From Terriglobia bacterium (GTDB lineage Bacteria > Acidobacteriota > Terriglobia > Terriglobales > Acidobacteriaceae): a stretch of 64,000 nucleotides of DNA. Location of the stretch: positions 124,001-188,000 of the forward strand of contig JAIQGL010000003.1 in the NCBI GenBank assembly GCA_020072585.1, given 5' to 3'. This document shows positions 60,299 through 64,000 of the stretch, piece by piece (within the stretch, counting starts at the first letter, position 1; every line of letters starts with the position of its first letter). A model generated the notes under the pieces. It saw only the letters and a list, made by a program, of their open reading frames with translations. It ran no database searches and was not told where the DNA came from. The position numbers and the translations under genes are program-made.

Positions 60299-60326
60299 AA
60301 AAAAAGCCCCGCATTTCTGCGGGGCT
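60299..60326 (-). terminator. Rho-independent terminator of groEL
   Basis: AGCCCCGCA-TTTC-TGCGGGGCT (9-bp perfect arms) is followed on the minus strand by seven T. Confidence 0.9.
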
Positions 60327-60351
60327 CTGGAGTTTGGAGCGCTAACTTAAC

Positions 60352-62031
<1,680 letters not shown>

Positions 62032-62103
62032 CTATCGGATTCTTTCCGCTCATTGCGGTATGTATTCTTTTGAAAACTTGTCTTGGTGGCTGGGAAAGCA
62101 ATC

Positions 62104-62159
62104 AGCAATTAGTGCTAGCACCTGTACCATCGGTCCGGCTAATGCCCGTGCTAATTGCT
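62104..62159. repeat. Inverted repeat between groES and groEL
   Basis: AGCAATTAG/CTAATTGCT (9-bp perfect arms) encloses a further short palindrome GTGCTAGCAC (62113-62122). It may be an mRNA processing or stability hairpin separating the two cistrons. It is not a second CIRCE. Confidence 0.5.
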
Positions 62160-62171
62160 AAAACTGCAGGT

Positions 62172-62513
62172 TTACCGTTTGCCGGCTCCGGCTTTTTCCA
62201 GCTTCTCGGCGGGTTTACCTGTGCCGCTCAGGATTCCGAGGATTTCGTCTTCCTTCATGATCAGCAGCTCTTCGCCGTCAATCTTGATTTCTGATCCGGA
62301 ATATTTGCCAAACAGGACGCGGTCGCCTTCTTTCACTGCCAAGGGAACAGTCTGGCCTTTTTCAAACTTGCCGGTTCCAGCAGCGATCACGATACCTTCC
62401 TGGGGTTTCTCTTTTGCGGTGTCAGGGATAATAATGCCACCACGAACGGTCTCCGCTTCCTGGATCCGGCGGATGACGACGCGGTCATGCAGAGGTGTCA
62501 GCTTCTGTGCCAT
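62172..62513 (-). CDS. groS: Co-chaperonin GroES
   Basis: The 113-residue product starts [20 protein letters not shown], contains the mobile loop [20 protein letters not shown] and [33 protein letters not shown]. It carries a 15-residue basic extension ([17 protein letters not shown]) beyond the usual ~97. It caps GroEL as a heptamer. AAGGAG precedes the ATG. Transcription should start at the CIRCE-overlapped promoter about 100 bp upstream. Confidence 0.97.
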   Translation of the reverse strand: MAQKLTPLHDRVVIRRIQEAETVRGGIIIPDTAKEKPQEGIVIAAGTGKFEKGQTVPLAVKEGDRVLFGKYSGSEIKIDGEELLIMKEDEILGILSGTGKPAEKLEKAGAGKR

Positions 62514-62590
62514 TGCGAACTACTCCTTTCAAAATGTGCTTCTAAAAGTGGGATTTACTATGGCTGCCTTGCGGGCGACAAGAAATTTGC

Positions 62591-62616
62591 TAGCACTCTT
62601 TCCTGTCGAGTGCTAA
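62591..62616 (-). promoter_or_regulatory. CIRCE operator (HrcA-binding)
   Basis: On the minus strand TTAGCACTC-N9-GAGTGCTAG matches the CIRCE consensus (TTAGCACTC-N9-GAGTGCTAA) except for the last base. It overlaps the -10/start region of the groES promoter, predicting heat-shock control by HrcA. Confidence 0.95.
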
Positions 62617-62645
62617 TTATGGGGTAAACGCCGTAGGTTTGTCAA
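62616..62645 (-). promoter_or_regulatory. groES-groEL promoter
   Basis: TTGACA (62645-62640) and CATAAT (62621-62616) are separated by 18 bp on the minus strand, directly upstream of and touching CIRCE. Confidence 0.8.
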
Positions 62646-62762
62646 GTCTAAAGTTGAGCGACTTACGCTCATGTAATAATAAAAGATGTTAGCCTTAGTA
62701 CGATGGGAAAGATGAGGTAAACTGCTGAATCCGTGTAGTTTACCCCAACCTATTCAAGGTAC

Positions 62763-64000
62763 CTAAGCCCTTGCCGGGTCCATTTTTTCCACATTCACAC
62801 CTAGATCGGTGAATGCTTTTTGCGCCTTTTTCGGATCAAATTTGCCGTCCCTGGCCAGCCGCGACAGCGCTGCGGTGGCAATGGACTCCGCATTGATCTC
62901 AAAGTGGCGGCGCAGGTGTTCGCGATTGTCACTGCGTCCAAAGCCATCTGTCCCCAGTGTTACCAGCCGGGTGCCGAGCCAGGGTGCCAGTTGGTCAGGA
63001 ACCGCCTTCATATAGTCAGAGGCGGCGATGATGGGGCCATCAGATTTTTCCAGCGCTGTGAGTACATAGGGCTGTTTCTGTTTCTCCGCCGGGTGCAGGC
63101 GGTTCCAGCGTTCGGTGGCCAGGGCCTCACGGCGCAGTTCGTTGTAGCTGGTTACGCTCCACACATCGGATTGAACGCCGTATTTCTCCGCCAGGATTGA
63201 CTGGGCACGAAGTGCTTCATTGAGGATTGGTCCGCTGCCGAAGAGTTGCACGGAAGCCTTTTTGCCTTCGGCGGGCTTGAGTTTGTAAATGCCCTTGATG
63301 ATTCCTTCTTCGCAGCCGGCGGGCATTTCCGGCATTACATAATCTTCGTTGTACAGCATGATGTAATAAAAACGGTCTTCGCCTTGCTGATACATGCGGC
63401 GGATGCCGTCCTGGATAATGACCGCGATCTCATAAACATAAGACGGATCGTAGGTAGCGCACGTGGGCACGGTGGAAGAGACCACAACGCTGTGGCCGTC
63501 CTGGTGCTGTAGTCCTTCACCAGCCAGCGTGGTACGGCCGCCGGTTCCGCCCATTAGAAAGCCTTTGCCGCGGGCATCGGCAAACGCCCAGATGAGATCT
63601 CCAACGCGCTGGAAGCCGAACATGGAGTAATACGTGAAGAAGGGAATCATGGGGACGCGATAATTGGAATACGCGGTGCCGGCCGCCGTCATTGACGCCA
63701 TGGAGCCGGCTTCAGTGATTCCTTCTTCCAGAATCTGTCCATCTTTTGCTTCGCGATAATAAAGCAGCATGTCGACATCGTGCGGCTTATAAAGCTGTCC
63801 CTGGCTGGCATAAATTCCAACCTGTCGAATAATCGATTCCATGCCGAAGGTGCGAGCTTCGTCAGGAATAATGGGCACCACCAGCTTGCCGACTTTCGGG
63901 TCTTTCATCAGGTTGCGCAGCATGCTCACAAAGCCCATGGTCGTCGAGACGGCGCGGCCTTTTGATCCTTCCAGTGATTCCTTGAAAGCATCAAGACCGG
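62763..64000 (-). CDS. aceE: Pyruvate dehydrogenase E1 component, C-terminal part (cut by window edge)
   Basis: The gene runs off the right edge. The visible C-terminal ~412 residues are typical of the homodimeric AceE: GRAVSTTMGFVSMLRNLMKD, VVPIIPDEARTFGMESIIRQVGIY, VPMIPFFTYYSMFGFQRVGD, GGTGGRTTLAGEGLQHQDGHS and RLVTLGTDGFGRSDNREHLRRHFE. It would decarboxylate pyruvate and acetylate the lipoyl group of E2, feeding acetyl-CoA to the TCA cycle. The ATG at 63938 is internal, because the frame continues upstream with GLDAFKESLEGSKG. No E2 or E3 gene is visible. Confidence 0.96.
   Translation of the reverse strand, partial: GLDAFKESLEGSKGRAVSTTMGFVSMLRNLMKDPKVGKLVVPIIPDEARTFGMESIIRQVGIYASQGQLYKPHDVDMLLYYREAKDGQILEEGITEAGSMASMTAAGTAYSNYRVPMIPFFTYYSMFGFQRVGDLIWAFADARGKGFLMGGTGGRTTLAGEGLQHQDGHSVVVSSTVPTCATYDPSYVYEIAVIIQDGIRRMYQQGEDRFYYIMLYNEDYVMPEMPAGCEEGIIKGIYKLKPAEGKKASVQLFGSGPILNEALRAQSILAEKYGVQSDVWSVTSYNELRREALATERWNRLHPAEKQKQPYVLTALEKSDGPIIAASDYMKAVPDQLAPWLGTRLVTLGTDGFGRSDNREHLRRHFEINAESIATAALSRLARDGKFDPKKAQKAFTDLGVNVEKMDPARA

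Overview
The window looks like a chromosomal segment of an acidobacterium, probably class Terriglobia. The evidence is the gene content: two very large Oar-type TonB-dependent receptors with N-terminal carboxypeptidase-regulatory-like domains, four secreted vWA proteins of the Acidobacterial VWFA-related type, a secreted YVTN/PKD protein, and moderately GC-rich DNA with AT-rich intergenic spacers. No rRNA, tRNA or CRISPR array was seen. Both ends cut genes: a penicillin-acylase-family hydrolase on the left and pyruvate dehydrogenase E1 (aceE) on the right.

Layout. 1-7.6 kb: acylase, an autoregulated-looking fur gene with a near-consensus Fur box, a PAS-only sensor, a GNAT acetyltransferase, a hydantoinase A-type ATPase, and small stress and membrane proteins. 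7.7-15.2 kb: accessory DNA with a small HTH gene, a structured leader, the YVTN/PKD protein, a truncated gene beside an IS1595-type transposase, and a group of small cysteine-rich or membrane proteins of unknown function. 15.6-27.6 kb: housekeeping and surface genes (pheA, lon, two vWA proteins, a MoaD-MoaE fusion, hfq-suhB, an ankyrin protein, a class III aminotransferase). 27.7-33.2 kb: a well-formed promoter driving a structured RNA, a homing-endonuclease-repeat protein with a nuclease-like C-terminus, a second copy of the HTH/palindrome/leader module, a beta-barrel protein, a cupin, a UGA-containing (probable selenocysteine) peroxiredoxin-like gene and an SDR. 33.7-44 kb: a TonB receptor, then a lipid or acyl-CoA catabolic group (TPP enzyme, SDR, acyl-CoA ligase, MaoC hydratase, APH-type kinase, histidine phosphatase). 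44-55.4 kb: tandem vWA proteins, a repeat-rich surface protein, a peptidase, a GMC oxidoreductase, a CYTH protein, rlpA and pyrF. 55.8-64 kb: a second TonB receptor, an RHS remnant, a lipoprotein, groEL, groES with promoter and CIRCE, and aceE.

Most interesting points. (1) The peroxiredoxin-like gene at 31656-32192 (minus) has an in-frame UGA exactly where the first Cys of a CxxC motif is expected, followed by a stem-loop with bacterial SECIS geometry. (2) A promoter-structured RNA-terminator unit at 27778-28138 lies directly before a homing-endonuclease-repeat gene and matches no RNA family I can name. (3) Two HTH genes 21 kb apart on opposite strands share one architecture: a palindrome ending at the start codon, then a nearly identical 63-bp leader in front of an unrelated small cargo gene.

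All calls come from reading the sequence. No database search, folding program or base-composition calculation was run.
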